64,000 bases of DNA, taken from the NCBI GenBank assembly GCA_900543715.1, contig UQSX01000006.1, positions 14,940-78,939 of the forward strand, given 5' to 3'. The notes below the pieces were generated by a model, which saw only the letters and a list, made by a program, of their open reading frames with translations, did no database searches and was not told where the DNA came from. Every line of letters starts with the position of its first letter. Positions within the stretch are counted from its first letter, which is position 1. Source of the stretch: an uncultured Blautia sp. Lineage in GTDB: Bacteria; Bacillota; Clostridia; Lachnospirales; Lachnospiraceae. Shown here piece after piece: positions 43,423 through 52,448 of the stretch. A program made the position numbers and the translations under genes.

Positions 43423-45651
43423 TTGGATAAACAGGAATCAAAGAAAAGAAAATTAACAAAGAAAATGAAACGAAAGCTGGCGGGGGTATTTGCAGTGACT
43501 CTGCTGGCTTTCGCCGGTTTATTGACCGGAATCACCATAATTAGCGCCAGAGAGGGAAACCGTTATACTCAGCAGGTCCTTTCCCAGTCTCAGCAGCAGT
43601 ATACCAATACCACGATACCCTTCCGGAGGGGAACCATCACAGACCGGAACGGTACAGTACTGGCAAACAGTGTAAAGGTATATAACCTGATCCTGGACTG
43701 CCAGGCGGTAAATTATAACGAGGATTACCGGGAGCCTACTATCGCGGCTCTGGAAGAATATTTTAATATTGACAGGGAAACCATAGAAGGTCTTCTGGAC
43801 AATGAAGAGACGAAGACCAGCCAGTATCAGATCCTGGAGACAGAGGTTTCCATGGAGGACAAGAATGCCTTTGAAGAGGCCAATGTGCTTCCTGATGATG
43901 AGACGGAGAGAGAGGCCTTGTCAGAGGCGGAACAAGAAAGACGGAGTAATGTCCAGGGGATTTATTTCGAAGACGATTATGAGAGAGTCTATCCCTTGGA
44001 AGACCTGGCCTGCGATGTGATCGGGTTTACCGATACGGGAAATACCGCGGACTGGGGACTGGAAGGCTATTACAACAGTACCCTGAACGGCACCAACGGC
44101 AGAAAGTTCGGATATCTCAGTGAAGACACCGATCAGGCCCAGACCATTGTGGAGGCGGTAGACGGAAAGAACCTTACTACCACTCTGGATGCCACCATAC
44201 AGGGAATCGTAGAAAAATATATAGAAGCTTTCAATACAGCGCTGTCTGCAGGCCCTAATAATGTAGAGGGAGAGCAGAAAAAAGGTGCAGAGAATATCGG
44301 AGTCATTATTGAAGACCCTAATACCGGAGAAATTCTGGCGATGGCAAGTTCAGGAGGATATGATCTGAATGATCCCAGAGACTTATCTGGAATTTATACA
44401 GAGGAAAAGATTGAATCGATGAATGACGAGGAGACAAAAGAAGCCCTTTTTGCCATGTGGAGAAATTTCTGTATCAGCGAAGACTATGAGCCGGGATCTG
44501 TAGTAAAGCCTATTGTGGTGGCCAGCGCTTTAGAATCAGGGGCGATTACGGAAAACGACCGGTTTTACTGTGACGGCGGGCAGCAGATCGGAGAACACTT
44601 TGTAAGATGTGCCGTTTATCCAAATGCCCATGGCTCCCAAAGCCTGGGAGAAGTTATCCAGAATTCCTGTAATGATGGTATGATGGCTATTGGAAGAAGA
44701 ATGGGAGCTGCAGAATTTCTTAAATATCAGAGTAAATTCAATTTCGGTACCAGAACCGGTATCGATCTTCCCGGTGAAGGAACGGGTATTCTGTTCTCTG
44801 AGGAGAATATGTATGAAATGGAGCTGTCTACCTCTGCTTTCGGACAGGGCTTTACCTGTACTATGATCCAGGAGATCGCTGCTATGGCGGCAGCCATAAA
44901 CGGAGGAACTTACTACCAGCCCCATCTGGTAAAAGAGATTACAGACCAGGATGGAAAGGTGCTGCGGAATATCACGCCTACTGTGATGAAAGAGCCTATT
45001 TCAGAAGATGTATCCGCAGACATTCGGGAATACATGAGCCTGAGTGTAGAAAGCGGAACCGGCCAGTCCGCCAAGGTCCAGGGATATTCCATGGGAGGAA
45101 AGACAGGAACTGCGGAGAAACTGGCAGATGATACAGAGGACAATTATCTGGTATCCTTCATCGGATTTGCCCCTCTTGAACAGCCGGAAATGCTGATCTA
45201 TGTAGTCGTGGATACGCCCAATGTTAAAAATCAGGCCTCCAGCAGTTATGCCCAGTATCTGACCCAGGCGATCATGTCAGAGGTACTGCCTTACATGAAT
45301 ATTCCTCAGGATGAAGAAACTACAGAGGAAACTACTTTGTGGGAGGGATTCTACGGAGTACCGAAGTTGACCGATATTATTGAGGATGGTGTATCTAATC
45401 CTTACGGAACAGTCCTTAACCAGGGATATGGAGACGGAGATCCTCAGGAGACTGTGCTAAACGACGAATATTCAGATGGTATAACAAATGAGGAGGCGGG
45501 GATCGATGAGGAGGATCCTTCCTATCAGGAGGATGCCTATGATACAGAAGAATTAGAAGATTTCGGACAGGAAAACAGTACGGAAGAAAGTACGGAGACA
45601 GAAACCGAAAATACGGAAAATGACAGTGGAGATACCGCTGACGAACAATGA
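43423..45651 (+). CDS. ftsI: Class B penicillin-binding protein, FtsI/PBP2B type, with long acidic tail
   Basis: The start is TTG with AGGTGG four bases upstream. 742 residues: one N-terminal membrane helix (about 19-40), a dimerisation domain with RRGTITDRNGTVLA, and a transpeptidase domain with S359 in GSVVK, SCN (S415) and KTG (K560). It crosslinks septal peptidoglycan. There are no PASTA domains. Instead the C-terminus (from about residue 630) is a low-complexity Glu/Thr/Asp tail of about 110 residues. It is co-transcribed with ftsL and ends at a strong terminator. Confidence 0.92.
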   Translation: MDKQESKKRKLTKKMKRKLAGVFAVTLLAFAGLLTGITIISAREGNRYTQQVLSQSQQQYTNTTIPFRRGTITDRNGTVLANSVKVYNLILDCQAVNYNEDYREPTIAALEEYFNIDRETIEGLLDNEETKTSQYQILETEVSMEDKNAFEEANVLPDDETEREALSEAEQERRSNVQGIYFEDDYERVYPLEDLACDVIGFTDTGNTADWGLEGYYNSTLNGTNGRKFGYLSEDTDQAQTIVEAVDGKNLTTTLDATIQGIVEKYIEAFNTALSAGPNNVEGEQKKGAENIGVIIEDPNTGEILAMASSGGYDLNDPRDLSGIYTEEKIESMNDEETKEALFAMWRNFCISEDYEPGSVVKPIVVASALESGAITENDRFYCDGGQQIGEHFVRCAVYPNAHGSQSLGEVIQNSCNDGMMAIGRRMGAAEFLKYQSKFNFGTRTGIDLPGEGTGILFSEENMYEMELSTSAFGQGFTCTMIQEIAAMAAAINGGTYYQPHLVKEITDQDGKVLRNITPTVMKEPISEDVSADIREYMSLSVESGTGQSAKVQGYSMGGKTGTAEKLADDTEDNYLVSFIGFAPLEQPEMLIYVVVDTPNVKNQASSSYAQYLTQAIMSEVLPYMNIPQDEETTEETTLWEGFYGVPKLTDIIEDGVSNPYGTVLNQGYGDGDPQETVLNDEYSDGITNEEAGIDEEDPSYQEDAYDTEELEDFGQENSTEESTETETENTENDSGDTADEQ

Positions 45652-45652
45652 G

Positions 45653-45710
45653 AAGGCTGACAGACTTACAGCAGAAAATTCAGTAAGTCTGTCAGCCTTT
45701 CATATTTTTT
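45653..45710 (+). terminator. Intrinsic terminator after ftsI
   Basis: Perfect 17-bp arms (45653-45669 and 45683-45699) with a 13-nt loop, followed by TCATATTTTTT. It splits the division cluster before the second PBP gene. Confidence 0.88.
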
Positions 45711-45729
45711 GCAGGAAACTGCATATAAT
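45700..45729 (+). promoter_or_regulatory. Sigma-E-type sporulation promoter before spoVD
   Basis: TCATATT (45700-45706), a 15-bp spacer and CATATAAT (45722-45729) match the mother-cell sigma-E consensus (KMATATT, 14-15 bp, CATACAAT) at all but one position. It lies right after the ftsI terminator and 33 bp before the PBP start. A sigma-A -35 box at the right distance is not seen. The sigE gene is in the same window. Confidence 0.65.
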
Positions 45730-45762
45730 AGCAGAGACAGACAGCAGGAGAGCAGCTCCATT

Positions 45763-47487
45763 ATGAAGAAAAACAGGACCTATCACAAAAAAAAGACCGT
45801 GATCGTCTTTCTGGTCTTTGCATGTATGCTCTTGGGACTTATGGGCAGAATGTTTTATCTCATGGTGATCCGGTCGGACTATTATTCACAGAAGGCACAG
45901 GAACTCCATGAAAGGGAGAGGGATATTAAGGCGGCCAGAGGCAAGATTTTAGACTGTAACGGTGAGGTTCTGGCAGATAATAAGGCAGTCTGCACAATTT
46001 CCGTGATCCACAGCCAGATCACAGAGCCGGAAAAGGTGATCGCCATGCTGGCAGAAGAGCTGGGTATTTCGGAAGAGACTGCCAGGACGCGGGTGGAAAC
46101 AGTTTCCTCCATTGAACGGGTGAAGACCAACGTAGAGAAAACAGTGGGAGATAAGATCCGCAGCTATGGACTGGATGGAGTGAAAGTAGATGAAGATTAT
46201 AAAAGAGATTATCCTTATAATGAACTGGCTTCAAAGGTGCTGGGCTTTACCGGAGGAGACAATCAGGGAATCGTGGGACTGGAAGTAATGTATGAAGATG
46301 TGCTTAAGGGGATAGATGGAAAGATCCTGACAACCACAGACGCCAGGGGCGTAGAACTTTCAGAACTGGGAGAAAGCCGGGTAGAGCCGGTGGAGGGGTA
46401 TAATCTTCAGACCAGCCTGGATAAAAATATTCAGATGTACGCCCAGCAGGCGGCGTTGAAGGTAATGGAAGAAAAAGAGGCCCAGGGCGTCTCTATTCTT
46501 CTTATGAACCCGCAGAACGGGGAAATCTATGCCAATGTAAACGTGCCGGAGTATGATCTCAATGATCCATTTACCCTGAATACCGGCGGGGACTCTTCTC
46601 AGATGACGGAGAAAGAATATCAGGACGCCTGTAATCAGATGTGGAGAAATCCCACCATTAATGATACTTATGAGCCAGGCTCTACTTTTAAGATCATTAC
46701 CATGGCTGCAGGGCTGTCCCAGGGAGTGGTAGATCTGGATGACCAGTTTGCCTGTCCCGGCTATAAGATCGTGGAGGACAGAAGGATCCACTGCCATAAG
46801 AGAACAGGCCATGGTGCGGAGAATTTTGTTCAGGGAGCCATGAACTCCTGCAATCCGGTATTTATTGAGGTGGGACTTCGCCTGGGAGCAGAAACATACT
46901 ATGATTATTTTCAGAAATTCGGACTGATGGAGAAAACCGGTATCGACCTTCCGGGAGAGGCGGGAACCATTATGCATAAAAAAGAAGATATTGGCCAGGT
47001 AGAGCTGGCGACCATTTCTTTCGGCCAGTCTTTCCAGATCACTCCGGTGCAGCTTGCCACAACGGTCAGTTCTATTGTCAATGGGGGCAAAAGGGTAACC
47101 CCCCATTTTGGTGTGCGGGTTACCGATGATCAGGGTAATCTGATAGAGGAGCTGTCTTATGAAACCCGGGATGGGATCGTTTCTTCTCAGATATCTGAGG
47201 AGGTGCGGTACATTCTGGAGAAAGTAGTGTCTGAAGGTTCCGGAAGAAATGCCGCTATAGAAGGAAGGACCATAGGAGGAAAAACAGCTACCTCCCAGAC
47301 TCTGCCAAGAAGTGAAAACCGGTATATCTCCTCATTTCTGGGATTTACTCCGGCTGAGAATCCCAGGGTACTGGGAATCGTGGTGATCTATGATCCCCAA
47401 GGGGTCTATTACGGAGGAACCATAGCGGCTCCGGTGATGAAAGATATCTATGAAAACATCCTGCCCTATATGGGGATTGAAGGCTGA
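45763..47487 (+). CDS. spoVD: Class B penicillin-binding protein, SpoVD-like
   Basis: The ATG at 45763 has AGGAG twelve bases upstream; the in-frame extension to 45709 would cover the -10 box. 574 residues: membrane helix (about 12-33), dimerisation domain (AARGKILDCNGEVLADNK), and transpeptidase with S307 in GSTFK and SCN (S362). The third motif reads KTA (K507-A509) instead of KTG. No PASTA domain is present, unlike Bacillus SpoVD. A sigma-E-like promoter and its place between ftsI and mraY favour a spore-cortex transpeptidase over a second vegetative enzyme. Confidence 0.85.
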   Translation: MKKNRTYHKKKTVIVFLVFACMLLGLMGRMFYLMVIRSDYYSQKAQELHERERDIKAARGKILDCNGEVLADNKAVCTISVIHSQITEPEKVIAMLAEELGISEETARTRVETVSSIERVKTNVEKTVGDKIRSYGLDGVKVDEDYKRDYPYNELASKVLGFTGGDNQGIVGLEVMYEDVLKGIDGKILTTTDARGVELSELGESRVEPVEGYNLQTSLDKNIQMYAQQAALKVMEEKEAQGVSILLMNPQNGEIYANVNVPEYDLNDPFTLNTGGDSSQMTEKEYQDACNQMWRNPTINDTYEPGSTFKIITMAAGLSQGVVDLDDQFACPGYKIVEDRRIHCHKRTGHGAENFVQGAMNSCNPVFIEVGLRLGAETYYDYFQKFGLMEKTGIDLPGEAGTIMHKKEDIGQVELATISFGQSFQITPVQLATTVSSIVNGGKRVTPHFGVRVTDDQGNLIEELSYETRDGIVSSQISEEVRYILEKVVSEGSGRNAAIEGRTIGGKTATSQTLPRSENRYISSFLGFTPAENPRVLGIVVIYDPQGVYYGGTIAAPVMKDIYENILPYMGIEG

Positions 47488-47577
47488 GGAGAAGACTTGA
47501 GGGAGCCCAGTCTTGAAAAACAGGAGAAAAAGCATTATACTAGGAAGAGCAAAAAATACATATAAATGAGGTGTACT

Positions 47578-48537
47578 ATGGCAGATTTTAAAATGGTTTT
47601 ACCGGTGCTGCTGGCCTTTGTCATCAGCGTGATCTTAGGGCCTATCATCATTCCCTATTTAAGAAAGCTGAAGATGGGGCAGACAGAGCGGACAGAGGGT
47701 GTACAGTCCCACTTAAAGAAAGCAGGAACTCCCACTATGGGGGGAATTATCTTCCTGCTTTCTACAGTGGTAACTTCCATCTTTTTTGTTAAGGATTATC
47801 CGAAGATCATTCCGGTGCTTTTCCTGACACTGGGATTTGGGGTCATAGGATTTCTGGATGACTATCTGAAGGTGGTCCTGAAGCGTTCTGACGGTCTGAT
47901 GCCGGGGCAGAAGATGGCCTGCCAGATTGTAGTGACAGCCATATTTGCATTTTATCTGGTAAACTTTACCGATGTGTCTCTGGCAATGAGGATTCCGTTC
48001 TTTCCCCAGTATGAGCTGAATTTGGGGATCTTTGCTGTGCCTGTGCTGTTTATTGCGGTCATCGGTACAGTTAACGGTGTAAACTTTACCGACGGTCTTG
48101 ACGGACTGGCTTCCTCTGTGACGATCATGGTAGCAACGTTCTTTTCTGTAGTGGCTATTGGGACAAACAGTGGTATAGAGCCCATTACCTGTGCGGTAGT
48201 AGGCGCTTTGATGGGATTCCTGCTGTTTAACGTATATCCGGCGAAGATCTTCATGGGAGATACAGGATCCCTGGCTCTGGGAGGCTTTGTGGCAGGTACG
48301 GCGTATATGCTGCAGATGCCGCTGTTCATACTGATCGTAGGACTGGTCTATGTGGTGGAAGTCCTGTCTGTTATGATCCAGGTAACCTACTTTAAGGCTA
48401 CCCATGGAAAAAGATTTTTCAAGATGGCGCCTATCCATCATCATTTCGAGCTGTGCGGCTGGTCAGAGACAAGGATCGTTACGGTGTTTTCTGTAATAAC
48501 GGCAATCTTGTGTCTGATAGCGCTTATGGGAGTGTAG
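47578..48537 (+). CDS. mraY: Phospho-MurNAc-pentapeptide transferase MraY
   Basis: The ATG at 47578 has GAGGTG four bases upstream, within the codons of an alternative in-frame ATG at 47566. 319 residues with about ten membrane helices and the catalytic loops KKAGTPTMGG, GFLDDYLKV, NGVNFTDGLDGLA and the closing FKMAPIHHHFELCGWSE. It makes lipid I from UDP-MurNAc-pentapeptide and undecaprenyl phosphate. Confidence 0.96.
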   Translation: MADFKMVLPVLLAFVISVILGPIIIPYLRKLKMGQTERTEGVQSHLKKAGTPTMGGIIFLLSTVVTSIFFVKDYPKIIPVLFLTLGFGVIGFLDDYLKVVLKRSDGLMPGQKMACQIVVTAIFAFYLVNFTDVSLAMRIPFFPQYELNLGIFAVPVLFIAVIGTVNGVNFTDGLDGLASSVTIMVATFFSVVAIGTNSGIEPITCAVVGALMGFLLFNVYPAKIFMGDTGSLALGGFVAGTAYMLQMPLFILIVGLVYVVEVLSVMIQVTYFKATHGKRFFKMAPIHHHFELCGWSETRIVTVFSVITAILCLIALMGV

Positions 48538-48558
48538 GGAAGATAAGGAGAAAATATC

Positions 48559-49944
48559 ATGAATTTACAGAGAGATGACTTAAAAGGGAAAAAGGTCCTG
48601 GTCTTTGGCTCCGGAATCAGCGGCGTGGGGGCAGTGAAGCTTCTGGCCCAGGCAGGAGCTCAGATTATTTTATATGATGGGAATGAAAATTTAAAGGAAG
48701 AGGATATCCGGAAGAAGCTGCCAAAGGACTGCTCCTGTGAGATCCTTCTGGGAGAGCTTCCAGACTCTGTGATAGAAAGCCTGGATCTGGCTGTGATGAG
48801 TCCGGGAGTTCCTCAGGACATTCCTCCTGTGAAACGGATAAAAGAGAAGCAGGTAAGGATCTGGGGAGAAGTGGAGCTGGCTTATCAAATGGGAAAAGGC
48901 AGAGTCCTGGCCATTACAGGAACCAACGGAAAGACTACCACTACGGCACTTCTGGGAGAGATCATGAAGGCCTGCAGTGATTCTGTCTTTGTGGTAGGCA
49001 ACATCGGCAATGCCTATACAGCCGCCGCCCTGGACACCAGAGAAGACAGCTATGTGGTGGCGGAGATCAGCAGCTTTCAGTTAGAGACCATTGAAAGCTT
49101 TGCGCCAAAGGTTTCCGCGATCTTAAATATTACGGAGGATCATCTGAACCGGCATCATACCATGGAAGAATATATTCGGGTAAAAGAGCTGATCACAGAG
49201 AATCAGACAAAAGAGGATTTCTGTATCCTGAACTATGAGGATCCGGTTCTCAGAGAATTTGGAAATAAATGTCCTGCCAGTGTGGTATTTTTTTCCAGCG
49301 AGAGAAAACTTTCCCAGGGGATTTTCCTGGACGGGGACAGGATCTTGATGAGGGACGGAGAGGAAGAGACGGAAATCGTAAAGACCCAGGAGCTGTACCT
49401 TCTTGGAAAACATAATTATGAGAATGTCATGGCGGCTGCGGCTATGGCCTGGTGCGCCGGTGTGCCGGCAGAGGTGATCCGCAGAGCTGTGATGGAGTTC
49501 CGGGCTGTGCCTCACAGGATTGAATTTGTAGAAGAGATTGACGGTGTGGCTTATTACAACGATTCTAAGGGAACCAATCCTGACGCAGCGATTAAGGGAA
49601 TCCAGGCTATGGAGCGTCCTACTCTGCTCATTGGCGGAGGTTACGACAAGGAATCCTCTTATGAGGAATGGATCCAGGCCTTTGACGGAAAAGTGAAATA
49701 TCTGGTCCTCATCGGCCAGACCAGAGAAAAGATTGAAAAAGCTGCTCACGAGTGCGGATTTTACAATACCATTCTGGCAGAAAACCTGGAAGAAGCGGTA
49801 AAAATCTGCGCCGGAAAAGCCCGGAAAGGAGACGCGGTCCTTCTGTCTCCTGCCTGTGCAAGCTGGGGACAGTTTGACAACTATGAGCAGCGGGGAGATA
49901 AATTTAAAGAATATGTCCGAAGCATGAAGAAAGGAGAAAACTGA
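48559..49944 (+). CDS. murD: UDP-MurNAc-L-alanine:D-glutamate ligase MurD
   Basis: 461 residues of the Mur ligase family: N-terminal Rossmann domain (VLVFGSGISGVGAVKLL), ATP loop ITGTNGKTTTTALL, central SSFQLET and NITEDHLNRH motifs, and C-terminal YYNDSKGTNPDAAIKG. It adds D-glutamate to UDP-MurNAc-alanine. It lies between mraY and ftsW in the usual order. Confidence 0.96.
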   Translation: MNLQRDDLKGKKVLVFGSGISGVGAVKLLAQAGAQIILYDGNENLKEEDIRKKLPKDCSCEILLGELPDSVIESLDLAVMSPGVPQDIPPVKRIKEKQVRIWGEVELAYQMGKGRVLAITGTNGKTTTTALLGEIMKACSDSVFVVGNIGNAYTAAALDTREDSYVVAEISSFQLETIESFAPKVSAILNITEDHLNRHHTMEEYIRVKELITENQTKEDFCILNYEDPVLREFGNKCPASVVFFSSERKLSQGIFLDGDRILMRDGEEETEIVKTQELYLLGKHNYENVMAAAAMAWCAGVPAEVIRRAVMEFRAVPHRIEFVEEIDGVAYYNDSKGTNPDAAIKGIQAMERPTLLIGGGYDKESSYEEWIQAFDGKVKYLVLIGQTREKIEKAAHECGFYNTILAENLEEAVKICAGKARKGDAVLLSPACASWGQFDNYEQRGDKFKEYVRSMKKGEN

Positions 49945-49998
49945 CATAAGAAAGACAGAAAAGCCATATAATTAGAGGGAACAGATACAAAAGGCGGG

Positions 49999-51096
49999 AT
50001 GTGCTTGGAAAGCAGAAAGAAAAAGGAAAAGGGGGCAGACGGCTTTCTTATATTCCTGGTACTGCTTCTGGTGGTCTGTGGTTTGATTTTTCTGTACAGC
50101 ACCAGCGCCTATAATGGAAGAGTGAAATTTCATGATTCTGCCTATTACTTTAAAAAACAGTTGTTCGCCACTTCCCTTGGACTTATGGGGATGTATCTGG
50201 TCTCTTTTATGGATTATCATTTTCTGGTAAAAATGGCGCCTTTTTTCTATGTGGTTTCATTGGCACTGTCTTTGGCAGTACTGCTTTTCGGAGAAGAATA
50301 TAACGGCTCTAAGAGATGGCTGTCTCTGGGGCCGTTATCTTTTCAGCCCTCAGAATTTTCCAAAGTGGCAGTGATCCTTCTCCTTGCATGGGTGATCACC
50401 AGGGGAAAAGAGGAAAACAGGGGAATCCTCTACATGGCAGGAAGGATGGCGATCCTCCTTCCTGTAGTGGGACTGGTGGGAACCAACAACCTCAGTACGG
50501 CTGTGATCATTTTGGGAATCGGGGTTATTCTGATTTTTGTATCCAACCCCAGATACCTGCCCTTTGTGGGGATCGGGGCCGCAGGAATTGTATTTATCGC
50601 CATCTTTCTGGGAATGGCCAGCTACCGTCTGGAGCGTCTGGCCATCTGGCGGAATCCGGAGGCCTATGAAAAAGGATTCCAGACCATCCAGGGCCTGTAT
50701 GCCATTGGAAGCGGAGGAATTTTCGGAAAAGGCCTGGGAAGCAGCCTTCAGAAGCTGGGATTTGTACCGGAAGCCCAGAATGATATGATCTTTTCTATTA
50801 TCTGTGAGGAGACGGGGCTTGCAGGAGGCTGTTTTGTGATCCTGATCTTCGGACTGCTGATCTGGAGGCTGATGGTCACGGCTACCCATGCCAGGGATCT
50901 GTGCGGGAGCCTGATCGCCGCAGGAATTATGGCTCATATGGCTATCCAGGTGATCCTGAATATCGCAGTGGTGACAAATACTATTCCCAATACAGGGATC
51001 ACTCTGCCTTTCATCAGTTATGGAGGAACTTCTGTGCTGTTTCTGCTTGGAGAGATGGGGATCGCCCTTTCAGTAAGCCGGCAGATAAAAGGATAA
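49999..51096 (+). CDS. ftsW: SEDS lipid II polymerase FtsW/SpoVE
   Basis: 365 residues, about ten membrane helices, with SEDS motifs GSKRWLSLGPLSFQPSEFSK, GLGSSLQKLGFVPEAQNDMIF, NTIPNTGITLPFISYGGTS. It polymerises lipid II with a class B PBP partner; two candidate partners are encoded upstream. The ATG has AAGGCGGG just upstream; an in-frame TTG six bases later is also possible. The next gene is murA, not murG as in many relatives. Vegetative FtsW and sporulation SpoVE cannot be told apart here. Confidence 0.93.
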   Translation: MCLESRKKKEKGADGFLIFLVLLLVVCGLIFLYSTSAYNGRVKFHDSAYYFKKQLFATSLGLMGMYLVSFMDYHFLVKMAPFFYVVSLALSLAVLLFGEEYNGSKRWLSLGPLSFQPSEFSKVAVILLLAWVITRGKEENRGILYMAGRMAILLPVVGLVGTNNLSTAVIILGIGVILIFVSNPRYLPFVGIGAAGIVFIAIFLGMASYRLERLAIWRNPEAYEKGFQTIQGLYAIGSGGIFGKGLGSSLQKLGFVPEAQNDMIFSIICEETGLAGGCFVILIFGLLIWRLMVTATHARDLCGSLIAAGIMAHMAIQVILNIAVVTNTIPNTGITLPFISYGGTSVLFLLGEMGIALSVSRQIKG

Positions 51097-51185
51097 ATAT
51101 GCAGAATCACCAAGAAAGCAGGAGCTGCATAAAATAATTCCAGATAGGATTCCGGGAAACAGCGGGAAGAAAAGGAGTGTATGGC

Positions 51186-52436
51186 TTGGGTGGAATCAGG
51201 ATCACAGGGGGAATTCCTTTAGATGGTGAAGTAAGGATACAGGGTTCAAAAAATGCGGCACTGCCAATCATGGCGGCCGCTCTTTTAAATAAGGGAACTA
51301 CAGTGCTGAAAGGCTGTCCCCGGATTGCCGATGTCTTTCTTATGGAGAAGGTGCTCTGGGGGCTGGGGGCAGGGACCCGCTGGAAGGGAAATGCCCTGGA
51401 AATCTTTGCCCGGCAGATCAGGAACTGTCAGGTAGAAAAAGATCTGGGAGAGAAAATGCGGTCCTCCATCGTTCTTTTGGGAAGCCTTTTGGGAAGATGT
51501 AAAGAAGCAGTGCTTCCTTTTCCGGGAGGCTGTGTCATCGGTGCCAGGCCTATCGACCTTCATCTGGAAGCGCTGAAAAAGCTGGGAGGGGAGTTCCGGG
51601 AAGAGAACGGACGCCTCTATGCCAGGACCAGGGGGCTGTGCGGAGGCAGCATTTCTTTTTCAAGGTCCAGTGTGGGAGCAACTCAGAATGCGGTGCTGGG
51701 AGCGGTCTGTGCCAAGGGAACTACAGTGATCAGAGGCTGTTCACAGGAACCGGAGATAGGTTGGCTCTGTCGTTTTCTGAATCAGGCAGGAGGACAGATC
51801 CAGGGCATAGGTACTTCCTGTCTGGTGATCCGGGGAGTTCCCAGACTCCACGATACAGAGTTTACTGTTCCTGCCGACAGGATTGCCGCGGGAACCTACG
51901 TATGTGCCAGTGCGATTACCAGAGGAGGGGGAGTCCTCCTGGGACCGCCGGTAGGAGAAATGGGAGCCTTACTGGCAGCCTATGAGAAAATAGGTGGACA
52001 ATACACATATAACAGTGGTAAACTGGTTTTATGCAGCCAGAGGGCTTTCGGTCCTGTAAAATGGCTGGAAACCGGAGTTTATCCAGGATTTCCGACAGAT
52101 CTTCAGTCTGTATTTTTGTCGGTCCTTACCTGTGCCCGGGGCGTAAGCCGGGTGAAAGAAAATATCTTTGAAGATCGTTTTAAGGTTGTGCCTCAGCTTC
52201 GGAAAATGGGCGCCCATATTTTCCAGATGGAAGGGCAGACAGTTAAAATCCGGGGCGGAAAGCTTCTGGGAAATACTGTGAGGGCAGAGGAGCTGCGGGG
52301 AGGAGCTGCTCTTGTGGTAGCCGGACTGGGTGCACAGGGAGAGACTTATGTGGAAAACAGGGAATTTATCGAAAGAGGATATGAGGATATCTCCAGAGAT
52401 TTGAATTGTCTTGGGGCGAGAACAGAGAAAGATTAG
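51186..52436 (+). CDS. murA: UDP-GlcNAc 1-carboxyvinyltransferase MurA
   Basis: The TTG at 51186 is preferred because AAAGGAG lies eight bases upstream; GTG at 51177 falls inside that site. 416 residues with GSKNAALPIMAA, the catalytic C116 in FPGGCVIGARPIDLH (same position as Cys115 of E. coli MurA), VPADRIAAGTY and GFPTDLQS. It starts peptidoglycan synthesis and is the fosfomycin target. It occupies the position where murG is often found. Confidence 0.93.
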   Translation: MGGIRITGGIPLDGEVRIQGSKNAALPIMAAALLNKGTTVLKGCPRIADVFLMEKVLWGLGAGTRWKGNALEIFARQIRNCQVEKDLGEKMRSSIVLLGSLLGRCKEAVLPFPGGCVIGARPIDLHLEALKKLGGEFREENGRLYARTRGLCGGSISFSRSSVGATQNAVLGAVCAKGTTVIRGCSQEPEIGWLCRFLNQAGGQIQGIGTSCLVIRGVPRLHDTEFTVPADRIAAGTYVCASAITRGGGVLLGPPVGEMGALLAAYEKIGGQYTYNSGKLVLCSQRAFGPVKWLETGVYPGFPTDLQSVFLSVLTCARGVSRVKENIFEDRFKVVPQLRKMGAHIFQMEGQTVKIRGGKLLGNTVRAEELRGGAALVVAGLGAQGETYVENREFIERGYEDISRDLNCLGARTEKD

Positions 52437-52448
52437 GGGAGATGCTTT

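Noticed and set aside
43423-47487. Two neighbouring PBP genes as a recent duplication or assembly repeat
   Set aside because: They differ strongly in sequence, length and motifs and have separate transcription signals; they are old paralogs.
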